Counted from the stretch's first letter, positions 1 to 8,023 are shown. The stretch is 64,000 nucleotides of DNA from CAXBNB01 sp040222275 (GCA_040222275.1 JAVKDJ010000061.1:1-64000); one strand, 5' to 3'. The notes: a model not told the origin generated them from the sequence alone. Numbers and translations: made by a program.

Positions 1-333
1 ACTGAATGTCATACGGGTTCCAATTACCGATATATAATGCCTACGGCATTGAACCACTATCGAACCTTGCTTGTCAAGAATGTTCAAGTTGGGGCAATAA
101 ATACTGAATGCATGCTAAATCCAATATCCCAGAAGTTTCTAAGCTGGATTTTAGTTGGCGACCTCAATTCCACTACATATAGAAAAAAAACGCAAAGGTT
201 TTTCCTGTGGGTATTGAATAAGGGCGGGCACTTGATTTGTCTTAATAAGCAAAAGCCACAAATAGTGAATATTGCTGACAAAGTAACGTGAACTCAGAGT
301 TTAACGTGTTTACAGTCAACAAATTACGATCGT

Positions 334-500
334 CCCCGCATCAAGTGCGGGGCAGGCTATTTCGGAATTTTTATCCTTAAATTTAAAAAAGGATAAAAAT
401 ATCCTTGCCTGCGGCATGCAGGCGTAATCTCATTTTCAGATGCCCGCCTGTCCGGCGAGGCAGGCCTGATAAAACATGCCTTTTAAGAAAATTAAGGCAT
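334..500. repeat. Cluster of inverted repeats (hairpins)
   Basis: Four separate perfect stems are visible. CCCCGCA/TGCGGGG lies at 334-340 and 346-352. A 12-bp A/T-rich stem lies at 367-378 and 389-400. GCCTGC/GCAGGC lies at 407-412 and 418-423. ATGCCTT/AAGGCAT lies at 476-482 and 494-500 and is followed by a short T-run. A fifth, imperfect GCCTG...CAGGC pair lies between the last two. GCCTGC-type palindromes resemble the dispersed intergenic repeats of Bacteroidota genomes. The final hairpin could be a terminator for a gene ending upstream of the window. Confidence 0.6.
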
Positions 501-600
501 ATTTTTCTGGCATGACGTTCATTTTGTTTATCAAACTGACGTTAAGGTAACCAACCACCCGGTCATAACAACCCATACATTCTTAAGTCTGCCCGCCCAA

Positions 601-663
601 ATCAACAACTCACCGGATTTTGTTTTACACAGCGCCCTTCCTGGCGTAAGCTTGTACTGTAAT
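601..663 (+). promoter_or_regulatory. Promoter region shared with the paralogue at 1883
   Basis: This stretch aligns almost end to end with 1801-1861, upstream of the paralogous gene. Both begin ATCAAC and share a CACCG block, a T-rich block with TTTAC, and a CGTAA-CTTGTA-TGTAAT block about 30 bases before the start codon. Conservation outside the coding region suggests a common promoter copied with the gene. The exact -7 and -33 boxes are not certain. Confidence 0.5.
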
Positions 664-690
664 CATTAACAAAACCAAAAATTAAATGCC

Positions 691-1041
691 ATGAAAACAA
701 CATTCGTAAAAAAGGGATTGATAGCAGGATTGCTCTTGATCTCAGGACTCACCTTCGCAGAGGGTGGTAAGGATTCAAACTCAACAAACAGCGCCTATTT
801 AGACGTGAGCGTAAAACCTCTTGGAAACAAGGAGGTATCCATGAAGTTTGAAAAACTAGCAGATGAACAAGTCAAAATCAACGTATATGACAGGAACGGG
901 GTGCGTCTCCATGGAGAAAAAGTGAAGGGCAAGACCCTGGTATGGAAGAGATTTGACATGTCCAACCTCCCAGAAGGCAAGTATTCATTCGAGGTATCCA
1001 ATGACATATACCTTATGAAAAAAACCGTGGAGGTAAAGTAA
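691..1041 (+). CDS. Small exported beta-sandwich protein (paralogue 1)
   Basis: This 116-residue protein opens with a Sec signal peptide: positive residues, a hydrophobic run, and likely cleavage after LTFA at about residue 23. The mature part of about 90 residues is predicted to be all beta. Its second half has the pattern of a type IX secretion sorting domain or DUF3244-like fold: VYDRNG, then DMSNLPEGKYSFEV, then KKTVEVK at the very end. It is a stand-alone version with no catalytic domain in front. The protein at 1883 is a clear paralogue with the same signal peptide (KKGLIAGLLLIS) and C-terminus (GKYSFEVSNDIYLM). A strong terminator follows. Function is unknown; a periplasmic or surface accessory role is a guess. 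Confidence 0.8.
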   Translation: MKTTFVKKGLIAGLLLISGLTFAEGGKDSNSTNSAYLDVSVKPLGNKEVSMKFEKLADEQVKINVYDRNGVRLHGEKVKGKTLVWKRFDMSNLPEGKYSFEVSNDIYLMKKTVEVK

Positions 1042-1064
1042 TATGAAAGTAAATTGTTTTAGTT

Positions 1065-1095
1065 GATCCTGGCCCTTGTGGGTCAGGGTCTTTTA
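1065..1095 (+). terminator. Rho-independent terminator after the gene at 691
   Basis: An 11-bp stem (1065-1075 with 1080-1090, two G-T pairs) with a 4-base loop is followed by a T-rich tract. It starts 23 bases after the stop codon. Confidence 0.75.
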
Positions 1096-1490
1096 ATTTC
1101 TTTTTCTAAATAAATTGACCCAAATAAATCATCCTGGCAATTCAAGCCCAACCCATTGCCTATCCCACTAATATCAACCGGAGATGTGGCCAATGTTGAC
1201 CCGGGATTGGTTTATCTTTATTCCTATCAAGCCTGATTAATTTTTCAAATCAGCGACTTATAACATTTTTCTGTTTTCATACTTCACATGCCAGATGAAT
1301 AGGCTCTGTGTGCCTATCCGGGAAACCACAGCCCTTCTTTCGAAAGACCGCTATGTGGAAATATCGCTAATACCCATATTTTTCTCATTCATCGTATTCC
1401 TATCGGCACTCAACGAATAGTCCCGTCATCAGTCCTTAAAACCCCGTATAATTGTACACGATTAACCAATAACCATTTTAAGTAACCGCT
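1096..1490. other. Intergenic region, nothing recognised
   Basis: About 395 bases with no credible open frame, RNA fold or repeat that I can support. The last 60 bases presumably hold the promoter of the small gene at 1491. Confidence 0.5.
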
Positions 1491-1691
1491 ATGATTAAGA
1501 TGAATTATAAGAAACTTCCGGGGGATTTGTTCCAGGTAGAGTATTACGACGAACGGGGAATGATCCTATTCGAAGAAACACTCACCGAACTGGAAGTGGA
1601 CAAAAGGTCCAACCTGATGAACCTTTCCGAGGAAAAATTCCTCAAGGCCCTGGTGGACCAACCAGCCGAGATACATAAAGTGTTTGAATAA
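1491..1691 (+). CDS. Hypothetical 66-residue protein
   Basis: I do not recognise this protein. It is short, acidic and apparently cytoplasmic, with no signal peptide or membrane segment. It begins MIKMNYKKLPGD; the second ATG, three codons in, is an equally possible start. The middle (VEYYDERGMILFEE) looks like a beta hairpin and the rest is probably helical. Support for it being real is its position between two paralogous exported proteins and its own terminator, whose leading 29 bases are identical to those after the gene at 1883. The YDERG..L pattern vaguely echoes the YDxxGxxL pattern of its neighbours, but I would not claim homology. Confidence 0.55.
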   Translation: MIKMNYKKLPGDLFQVEYYDERGMILFEETLTELEVDKRSNLMNLSEEKFLKALVDQPAEIHKVFE

Positions 1692-1723
1692 AAATAGTGA
1701 TTTGTATAGTTGAATAGTTTTTA

Positions 1724-1754
1724 AGCCCTGGCCTCATAGCCGGGGCTTTTTTTT
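1724..1754 (+). terminator. Rho-independent terminator after the gene at 1491
   Basis: A 9-bp stem (1724-1732 with 1739-1747) around the loop CTCATA is followed by a run of eight T. It is preceded by a 29-base sequence (1691-1719) repeated exactly at 2233-2261. Confidence 0.85.
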
Positions 1755-1800
1755 GCGCAACATATCAACCCGTAAATTCTAAAGTTTACCTTCCCAATAC

Positions 1801-1861
1801 ATCAACCCACCGTTTTTTACTTTACCTGGCAAACAATCTCCCGTAACCTTGTATTGTAATT
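1801..1861 (+). promoter_or_regulatory. Promoter region shared with the paralogue at 691
   Basis: It aligns with 601-663. Shared blocks are ATCAAC, CACCG, a T-rich stretch with TTTAC, and CGTAA-CTTGTA-TGTAAT. It ends about 22 bases before the start codon at 1883. It is probably a promoter duplicated together with its gene. Confidence 0.5.
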
Positions 1862-1882
1862 AAACAATTAAATAGCAAAACA

Positions 1883-2239
1883 ATGAAAACGATGATGTTC
1901 AAGAAGGGGTTGATTGCAGGTTTGCTTTTGATCTCTACGTTGGCCATGGCCAACAACAGAAAAAATTCGAAAATTAACAAAATCAACAGTGAATACCTTG
2001 AGGCCACTGTTACCCCAAACCAATTCAAAAAGGTATTGGTACATGTATATAAGCAAAAAGATGAAACAGTAAAGATAAAATTGTACGATGCAGAAGGGCA
2101 TACCATACATGAAGACAAGGTAAGCCGGAGCACCGAAATTTTGAGGCCGTACGACTTGTCCGGACTTCCACTTGGCAAATATTCTTTTGAAGTATCCAAT
2201 GATATCTACCTGATGAGGAAAACAGTTGAAATAAAATAG
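1883..2239 (+). CDS. Small exported beta-sandwich protein (paralogue 2)
   Basis: This 118-residue paralogue of the protein at 691 has a signal peptide ending near LAMA (about residue 23). Its mature part ends in the same way: LYDAEG, a leucine-proline-glycine turn (LSGLPLGKYSFEV), then a final KKTVEIK-like strand. As with its partner, the C-terminal half looks like a free-standing type IX sorting-domain-like beta-sandwich (DUF3244-like). The two copies differ most in the first 30 mature residues, so the duplication is not recent. Its stop codon lies inside the 29-base sequence shared with the 3' side of the gene at 1491. Role unknown. Confidence 0.8.
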   Translation: MKTMMFKKGLIAGLLLISTLAMANNRKNSKINKINSEYLEATVTPNQFKKVLVHVYKQKDETVKIKLYDAEGHTIHEDKVSRSTEILRPYDLSGLPLGKYSFEVSNDIYLMRKTVEIK

Positions 2240-2264
2240 TGATTTGTATAGTTGAATAGTTGAA

Positions 2265-2295
2265 AGCCCTGACTGAACTAGCCAGGGCTTTTTTT
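2265..2295 (+). terminator. Rho-independent terminator after the gene at 1883
   Basis: The stem AGCCCTG/CAGGGCT (2265-2271 with 2283-2289) is extended by two more pairs inside and followed by a run of seven T. Confidence 0.85.
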
Positions 2296-2340
2296 GTGCT
2301 GTCAACGCAGAAAAGATTCCACAACTTTGGCACAGGTGCA

Positions 2341-2368
2341 CAAAAAAAGGCGCCCTTTCAGGCGCCTT
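2341..2368 (-). terminator. Terminator of mdh
   Basis: The perfect 8-bp stem AAGGCGCC/GGCGCCTT (2347-2354 with 2361-2368) has a 6-base loop. Read on the minus strand it is followed by a T-run, and it lies 59 bases after the mdh stop codon. Confidence 0.85.
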
Positions 2369-2426
2369 CCTATATATTATAAGCTGCTATTTAAAATGCC
2401 CGGCCAAAAATCCGGACTATTTCAAA

Positions 2427-3353
2427 TTACATTTCCAACGCATCATTCATTTTTCGCACAGCAGCAGCACTTGCTTCGAATTTCGCTTTTTCCTCATCGT
2501 TCAGTTTGAAGTCCACCACTTTTTCCCATCCATTTTTACCAATGATCACAGGCACTCCAATACAAATATCCTTTTGTCCATATTCACCTTCCAGATATAC
2601 TGATGCGCTCATCAGCTTTTTCTCGTCCCTCACGATGGCCTCTACTACGGCTGCACCAGCAGCGCCCGGGGCATACCAGGCAGATGTGCCCAACAAGCCA
2701 GTAAGTGTAGCACCGCCTACCATGGTGGCAGCAGATACTTCTTCGAGTTTTTCAGCCGACAGGTAATTGGATACTGGTGTAGAATTATAAGTAGCCAATC
2801 TTGTCAAAGGAATCATCGTGGTATCGCCATGTCCTCCAATCACTACACCTTGTACATCATTGGGGTTGCAATCCAAAGCCTCTGAAAGCCTGTACCTAAA
2901 CCTGGAGCTATCCAACGTACCCCCCATACCGATGATGCGGTTTTTCGGCAAGCCACTGGTCTTCGCAGAGAGATAGGTCATGGTGTCCATTGGGTTGGAA
3001 ATAACCACCAATATAGCATCTGGCGAATGCTTGATCAGGTTTTCAGTTACCGACTTTACTATGCCTGCATTGGTACCAATGAGCTCTTCCCTGGTCATTC
3101 CAGGCTTCCTCGGTATGCCAGATGTAATGACTACTACAGTTGATCCGGCAGTTTTTGTATAATCACCGGTGGTGCCTACCACCTTGCTGTTGAAACCATT
3201 AAGTGTGGCGCATTGGTTGAGGTCCATGGCTTTGCCTTCTGCAAAACCTTCCCTGATGTCGAGTAATACTACTTCATCAGCCAGCTCTTTCATGGCTACA
3301 TATTCGGCTACACTGGCACCTACGTTACCAGCTCCTACTACTGTTACTTTCAT
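2427..3353 (-). CDS. mdh: Malate dehydrogenase
   Basis: This cytoplasmic enzyme of the TCA cycle interconverts malate and oxaloacetate with NAD. The 308-residue length fits the LDH-like malate dehydrogenase family. The N-terminal Rossmann motif GAGNVG (residues 7-12) binds NAD. The mobile loop RKPGMTR carries the arginines that distinguish malate from lactate dehydrogenases, and GGHGDT holds the catalytic histidine. The ATG at 3353 is the natural start because the Rossmann strand begins at once. It is a single gene with its own -7 box (TACTTTTG, about 45 bases upstream) and terminator. The upstream tilS/cNMP pair on the same strand is probably separate. Confidence 0.97.
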   Translation of the reverse strand: MKVTVVGAGNVGASVAEYVAMKELADEVVLLDIREGFAEGKAMDLNQCATLNGFNSKVVGTTGDYTKTAGSTVVVITSGIPRKPGMTREELIGTNAGIVKSVTENLIKHSPDAILVVISNPMDTMTYLSAKTSGLPKNRIIGMGGTLDSSRFRYRLSEALDCNPNDVQGVVIGGHGDTTMIPLTRLATYNSTPVSNYLSAEKLEEVSAATMVGGATLTGLLGTSAWYAPGAAGAAVVEAIVRDEKKLMSASVYLEGEYGQKDICIGVPVIIGKNGWEKVVDFKLNDEEKAKFEASAAAVRKMNDALEM

Positions 3354-3397
3354 TGAGTATTGAAATTTATGGTGAATAGATTTATGAGTTTGCGCAG

Positions 3398-3405
3398 CAA
3401 AAGTA
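3398..3405 (-). promoter_or_regulatory. Candidate -7 box of mdh
   Basis: On the minus strand this reads TACTTTTG, a perfect match to the Bacteroidota TAnnTTTG element, 45 bases before the mdh start. No clear -33 TTTG is seen at the usual spacing. Confidence 0.5.
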
Positions 3406-3455
3406 TTAAAATATTGGTCAATGACGAAGCGTACAGCACGATTTGGAGCACAAAA

Positions 3456-3980
3456 TCACTGGCGGTTATCATATACCATTCCCAAATCAAAAAATCCAAA
3501 CGCAGATTTATATTTTTTGAATAAGGTAGAGGTGTACTCGTTGTAGAGTTCGGAAAAGGAAGTCATCATTTTTGCCCTGATCTGTGGGTCGTCATCCAGG
3601 ATGTCCAGAATATTTGCCTGTGGGATCACATAGAGGTCGGCCTTCTCGGAGACCACCACTGAAGTATAAATCCTTTTGGTATTGTAGAGCAATGAATTGT
3701 CGCCAAAAGATTCGCCCGGGCGCACCACTGTCAGCTCTTCAAATTTATCATTCACATCTATCCTCAACGACACCTTGCCATTTTTTACAATATACATGGC
3801 GTAGCTTGGGTCTTCACGAAAAAACACCACCTCGTCCTGTTTGAATGTGCGCAGGTACATAAAAGGGGCAAAATGCGAAAGTTCATCATAGTTGAGCTTC
3901 TCAAAATGCCTGATCTGGGACATGAACCTGAAGAGGCTCAGCTCCTCTGCACTGTATTTCTTTTTGAAAGGGTTAAACAT
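3456..3980 (-). CDS. Cyclic-nucleotide-binding domain protein without output domain
   Basis: This 174-residue protein is built around one cNMP-binding beta-roll (about residues 30-150). The phosphate-binding cassette region reads FGDNSLLYNTKRIYTS, in place of the canonical FGE-L-A...R-A of CRP-type sensors, so nucleotide binding is uncertain. There is no helix-turn-helix, kinase or channel segment, so it is not a CRP/FNR transcription factor. It starts inside the last codons of tilS (8-base overlap), so the two are co-transcribed and probably translationally coupled. Its ligand and partner are unknown. It could be a stand-alone regulatory subunit. Confidence 0.85.
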   Translation of the reverse strand: MFNPFKKKYSAEELSLFRFMSQIRHFEKLNYDELSHFAPFMYLRTFKQDEVVFFREDPSYAMYIVKNGKVSLRIDVNDKFEELTVVRPGESFGDNSLLYNTKRIYTSVVVSEKADLYVIPQANILDILDDDPQIRAKMMTSFSELYNEYTSTLFKKYKSAFGFFDLGMVYDNRQ

Positions 3981-5304
3981 CTGTCTTTTCTATAATGAGG
4001 ACCTGGGCCGTTTTTGAGGTCACTTTAAACCGGTCGTCCACGCGATATCCTGCCACCCAAACTATCTCCCCATGGCTCTCCAGCAAGACGACTCTGCTTT
4101 TCAAGTTTACTGGAATTTTTTCGTCAATCATAAAATCGCTCAGCTTTTTTTTTGATTTCATCCCAAGGGGCACGAACCAATCCCCCTGTCTCCAGTTTCT
4201 CATTTTTAGAGGAAAAAAAAGCTTATCCAAATCCACACAGGCGAAATTCGAATCCTTTATTATTTCAAAGTTCCCGGCTTCCTTTTTAGTCAAACGAAAT
4301 GATGCCCCGGCTACTTCTACCCTGCCATCTACCTCATCCACATCAAGTTCAAAACCTTCCTCATCGGACACCGGGTTTATGTAAATATTTTTCCTGTCCA
4401 CATTGAGTTTATGGGAATTCGAATAAAACACCTTTCCTGCGTGTTGGTGAATAGCTTCGAACATCGAATTTACCTGATCGAAATTGAAGCCAAATTCGTT
4501 CAATATAGATTCCAACACCACCAGCGCACCTTTCTTTTCTGCAATCCAATCCAGCGCCAAGGTATAGTCCTCCCCACGGGCTACCAGATATTCAGATTTG
4601 ATTTTGGCCACTTCATCATCCAGCAACTCCTCCAGTGCCCTATACCTGGATACATTCCTCATCATTGTCTTGTCTATTCCTGGATTGACCTGTTTCAATC
4701 TTGGGACAACAGAGTGCCTGATCAAATTACGGCTATACTTTTCATCTTTGTTAGAAGTATCCTCACGCCATTTGATATTTTGACCCACAGCATATTCTTC
4801 TATCTCCTTTCTGGAGGCAAACAATAGGGGCCTTACGATCATACCATTCAGCAATGGAATGCCCCTCAGTCCCGAAATACCACATCCTTTCACAAGATTA
4901 TACAGCACAGTCTCAGTTTGGTCGGAGGCATGATGGGCGGTTGCGATCCTTCCATAACCATGCTCAATGGCTATGCGTTCGAACCACTGGTACCTCAGCT
5001 CCCTGGCAGCCTGCTGCAAAGCCAGTTGCTTTTCTTTCATATAGGCGATGGTATCAAACCGGGTAGTGTGAAAAGCCACTTGCAGGTCTTCTGCTGTTTT
5101 CCGCACCAGCTGTTCATCACCATCTGACGCTTCGCCCCTCAACTGAAAATTGCAATGGGCAATGCCAAACCCAATGCCGCTATGATGGAGCAGATGCACC
5201 AAAACCATGGAATCTACACCTCCACTCACAGCCACCAGCACTTTTTCATCATCAGGCAACAACCTGTTTTCTGAAATGAAGTTTTGAAACTTTTTGAGCA
5301 TCAA
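3973..5304 (-). CDS. tilS: tRNA(Ile)-lysidine synthetase
   Basis: TilS uses ATP and lysine to convert C34 of the CAU-anticodon isoleucine tRNA to lysidine, so that it decodes AUA. The PP-loop ATPase motif SGGVDS lies at residues 27-32. HCNFQLRG and the AHHASDQTET stretch further on are typical of the N-terminal N-type ATP pyrophosphatase domain. The C-terminal third carries the TilS tRNA-binding domain (around MRNWRQGDWFVPLGM and the KKLSDFMIDEKIP helix). The length of 443 is normal. It opens with two ATG codons; either may be used. It is divergent from the OstA-like gene at 5387 and overlaps the downstream cNMP-domain gene. Confidence 0.96.
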   Translation of the reverse strand: MMLKKFQNFISENRLLPDDEKVLVAVSGGVDSMVLVHLLHHSGIGFGIAHCNFQLRGEASDGDEQLVRKTAEDLQVAFHTTRFDTIAYMKEKQLALQQAARELRYQWFERIAIEHGYGRIATAHHASDQTETVLYNLVKGCGISGLRGIPLLNGMIVRPLLFASRKEIEEYAVGQNIKWREDTSNKDEKYSRNLIRHSVVPRLKQVNPGIDKTMMRNVSRYRALEELLDDEVAKIKSEYLVARGEDYTLALDWIAEKKGALVVLESILNEFGFNFDQVNSMFEAIHQHAGKVFYSNSHKLNVDRKNIYINPVSDEEGFELDVDEVDGRVEVAGASFRLTKKEAGNFEIIKDSNFACVDLDKLFFPLKMRNWRQGDWFVPLGMKSKKKLSDFMIDEKIPVNLKSRVVLLESHGEIVWVAGYRVDDRFKVTSKTAQVLIIEKTDV

Positions 5305-5360
5305 CTTTTTAATTGGGAATTATAAATCAAACTTAGGTTTTTTTCGTTACTGTTCCGGTA

Positions 5361-5368
5361 TAGTTTTG
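5361..5368 (+). promoter_or_regulatory. Candidate -7 box of the OstA-like gene
   Basis: TAGTTTTG matches TAnnTTTG and ends 18 bases before the ATG at 5387. A T-rich stretch lies where the -33 element would be. Confidence 0.5.
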
Positions 5369-5386
5369 CGCTGATATGCTATTGAC

Positions 5387-7066
5387 ATGAGGATTTTGAA
5401 GTTTTTCGCCGTTCTTTTTGTATTGTTCGTGCTGGTACACGAATCCTACGGACAAAGAAGGCCCAGATACAAGGCAGATAAAGTAGAGTACCACGGCAGG
5501 GGAAAAGTAAAATTCAGGAAACTTTTGGGCAATGTCGTATTTACCCATGAATCCACCGTGGTAAATTGCGACAGTGCCTATCAGTACACAAAAGACAACA
5601 GGCTCGAAGCATTCGGGCATGTGCACATCAAGGATGGTGATTCGGTCACCATCACCTCCAAAAAGCTGGTGTATGAAGGGGCTACCCGACAGGCCAGGCT
5701 AAGGGAAAATGTGGTGTACAAAAACAGGGGGCGGACCCTATACACAGATATCCTCGATTATGACCTGATAGAAAAAATCGCCGACTTTCGCGACAGGGGA
5801 AAACTAATGGATGGTGAAAACACCCTGACAAGTGACAATGGCCGGTTTTTCTCCCAAATCAACTTTGCGGTATTTTATAAAGATGTGAAGCTGGTATCCC
5901 CTACCTATGATCTGGAGGCCGACACCCTCGAATACTCCACGGTAACGAAAATTGCGGTAACCAAAGGACCAACAAACATCATTACTGAAAACAATACGAC
6001 CGTGCACGCCCAGGGAGGTGAGTTCAAAACTACAGTGGATGTCACCATTTTCGAAGAAGGTATTATAGAAACCAAGGAGTACATTCTGGAGGGTGATGAG
6101 CTGTTCCTCGATGATGCCACTAAATTTTACACTGCGGTAGGCAATGTAAAACTAACCTCGAAAACGGAAGATGTAATTATAGTAGGGAAAAAGGGGATTT
6201 ATGAGCAGGCAGCCGGCAGGAGCAAGATATTTGGGAACCCTGTGATGAAAAAACTTATGGAACTGGATACGTTTTTTCTTGCTGCCGATACGCTGGTGGC
6301 AGTAGAAAGTGAAATTGAAGCGGACAAGAGGATATTGGCATACTACGACGTTAAGCTGTTCAAAGCCAACCTGCAGGGCAAATGCGATTCTATGTCCTAT
6401 TTCATCTCGGATTCCACGATCATCATGTACAATGACCCGATTTTATGGAATAAGAAAAGCCAGATTGAAGCTGATTCCATTGACTTATTTCTGGTGGAGG
6501 ATGTAATCGACAAAATGGTGATGAGAAAAAACTCATTTCTCGCATCAAAAGACACCCTTGGCCAGTTCAACCAAGTAAAAGGACGGAACATGGTAGCCCA
6601 TTTTGACAAGGGCATCATCAATACCATGGACATCAACGGTAACGGGGAAAGCCTATACTATGCATTGGAAGGCGACTCAATTATGATTGGCATGAACCGC
6701 ATCCTGTGCAGCGACATGCGCATTCGCTTTCGAAACAGCGACCTGTCGAATATTTCTTTTTACAACCAACCCGAAGCACAACTGATCCCCCCCCATGAAT
6801 TGAACCCTACAAAAACCCGTCTGGAGGGGTTTGCATGGCGGGAAAACGAGAGACCTACTTTGGAAGACGTGGTGCCATACTACCGTGGGGAAGGGTATAT
6901 CGAAAGACTGATTGAAGACAAGAAAATAGAGGAAAAAATAGAAGACATACAGCAGAAACTAGGACTGGATCCACTCGATGCACCTAAAGAAATCCGGCAA
7001 TTTGACAAAAGCAAACTGAAAGGCCAGGACTTCAAACCAATAAAGAAACTTGACCTCAAAAAATGA
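5387..7066 (+). CDS. OstA/LptA-like exported protein
   Basis: This 559-residue exported protein has a signal peptide (residues 1-22, ending ESYGQ) followed by OstA/LptA-type beta-jellyroll repeats. The repeats are recognisable from successive lines such as LGNVVFTHESTVVNCDSA, AFGHVHIKDGDSV and AVGNVKLTSK. LptA-type proteins form the periplasmic bridge that carries lipopolysaccharide to the outer membrane. In Bacteroidota this large OstA-like form is commonly found, and its exact role relative to LptA and LptD is less defined. The charged C-terminal 70 residues look helical and lysine-rich. It precedes bamD, another outer-membrane biogenesis gene, which fits an envelope role. Confidence 0.85.
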   Translation: MRILKFFAVLFVLFVLVHESYGQRRPRYKADKVEYHGRGKVKFRKLLGNVVFTHESTVVNCDSAYQYTKDNRLEAFGHVHIKDGDSVTITSKKLVYEGATRQARLRENVVYKNRGRTLYTDILDYDLIEKIADFRDRGKLMDGENTLTSDNGRFFSQINFAVFYKDVKLVSPTYDLEADTLEYSTVTKIAVTKGPTNIITENNTTVHAQGGEFKTTVDVTIFEEGIIETKEYILEGDELFLDDATKFYTAVGNVKLTSKTEDVIIVGKKGIYEQAAGRSKIFGNPVMKKLMELDTFFLAADTLVAVESEIEADKRILAYYDVKLFKANLQGKCDSMSYFISDSTIIMYNDPILWNKKSQIEADSIDLFLVEDVIDKMVMRKNSFLASKDTLGQFNQVKGRNMVAHFDKGIINTMDINGNGESLYYALEGDSIMIGMNRILCSDMRIRFRNSDLSNISFYNQPEAQLIPPHELNPTKTRLEGFAWRENERPTLEDVVPYYRGEGYIERLIEDKKIEEKIEDIQQKLGLDPLDAPKEIRQFDKSKLKGQDFKPIKKLDLKK

Positions 7067-7192
7067 CAGGCAACCCGTTCTTTTCAAATCTCATTACAGT
7101 ATGTGAAAGTGAAGACTGTCGGCAATGAGATGTTAAACACAAAGATGTTAGAAGAACGACCCACCACAATAGGTATTTATAACAAAGACACG

Positions 7193-7200
7193 TATATTTG
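7193..7200 (+). promoter_or_regulatory. Candidate -7 box of bamD
   Basis: TATATTTG matches TAnnTTTG and ends only 7 bases before the ATG at 7208. Transcription would then start at or very near the start codon. It also lies inside the longer upstream open frame and so argues against the earlier start. Confidence 0.5.
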
Positions 7201-7207
7201 CAGCCCT

Positions 7208-8023
7208 ATGCGAAAAATGAGGTTTTTAGGCGTTTATTTCACCCTTTTTGTCATGATTTTGATGACTTCCTGTAGCAAATTCAGGAAAATTCAAAAAAGT
7301 GCGGATTGGAAAGAAAAATATGAAGCGGCACTGGCATACTACGAAGAAGAGGACTACTATAGGGCCGGAATCCTGCTGGAAGAGATATTGCCTATCATAA
7401 GGGGAACGAAAGAGGCCGAAAAAGCCAATTTTCTGCATGCATACACCTACTACCATCAGCGACAGTATCTACTAAGCGCTAATTATTTTCAGAATTTTTC
7501 GGTAGTCTATTCGAGAAGCGACATGGCAGAAGAAGCGGCATATATGCATGCCTACTCCCTGTATTTACAGTCGCCGGATTCCAACCTCGACCAAACAAGC
7601 ACCTATGATGCTGTAACGGCTTTTCAAAATTTCATCAACAACCATCCTCATGGTGAATACACCGACAAGGTAAACGACATCATGGATGAAATGCAGCACA
7701 AGTTGGAGGTGAAAGCATTTGACAATGCCAAACAATATCACAAATTAAGAAGGTATGAGGCAGCACTTATAGCTTTTGAGAATTTCGCCAAGGACTTTCC
7801 TGATTCCAAACTAATAGAAGAGACATTGTTTTTGTCTGTGGATACACAATACAGCTATGCTAAAGAAAGTATCTACACCAAACAAAAGGAAAGATACGCC
7901 AAGACGGTCGAACTTTACGAAGAACTAATAGATAAATACCCGGACAGTGAGTTTTTGAAACGTGCAGAAAACATGTATTCCAACTCATTGGACGAAATAA
8001 GAAAATTAACAGCAAAAAAATAA
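7208..8023 (+). CDS. bamD: Outer-membrane assembly lipoprotein BamD
   Basis: BamD is the essential lipoprotein partner of BamA in inserting beta-barrel proteins into the outer membrane. The start at 7208 gives MRKMRFLGVYF..., a lipoprotein signal peptide with lipobox LMTSC at about residue 22. The frame is open back to 7103, but those 35 codons are not signal-like and contain the promoter box. The mature protein is a chain of TPR-type helix pairs, seen in repeats such as AALAYYEEEDYYRAGILLEE, FLHAYTYYHQRQYLLSANYF and ALIAFENFAKDFPDS. A further ATG at 7217 is also possible. rpoZ follows after 6 bases, so bamD, rpoZ, coaBC and the PorD-like gene probably form one operon. Confidence 0.92.
   Translation: MRKMRFLGVYFTLFVMILMTSCSKFRKIQKSADWKEKYEAALAYYEEEDYYRAGILLEEILPIIRGTKEAEKANFLHAYTYYHQRQYLLSANYFQNFSVVYSRSDMAEEAAYMHAYSLYLQSPDSNLDQTSTYDAVTAFQNFINNHPHGEYTDKVNDIMDEMQHKLEVKAFDNAKQYHKLRRYEAALIAFENFAKDFPDSKLIEETLFLSVDTQYSYAKESIYTKQKERYAKTVELYEELIDKYPDSEFLKRAENMYSNSLDEIRKLTAKK

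Larger units (their letters stand above)
1..690. other. Intergenic region without a supported gene
   Basis: No convincing coding sequence is seen here. An 84-codon open frame at 37-291 matches no family I recognise and has no promoter-like or start context. The second half (about 330-500) carries a series of inverted repeats, listed separately. The last 90 bases hold the promoter of the small secreted protein at 691. Confidence 0.6.

Noticed and set aside
37..291. 84-codon open frame
   Set aside because: No recognisable family, no promoter box, and a similar-length frame lies on the other strand; probably non-coding.
7103..7207. N-terminal extension of bamD by 35 codons
   Set aside because: The extra residues are not signal-like and contain the TATATTTG promoter box; the lipoprotein signal begins at 7208.
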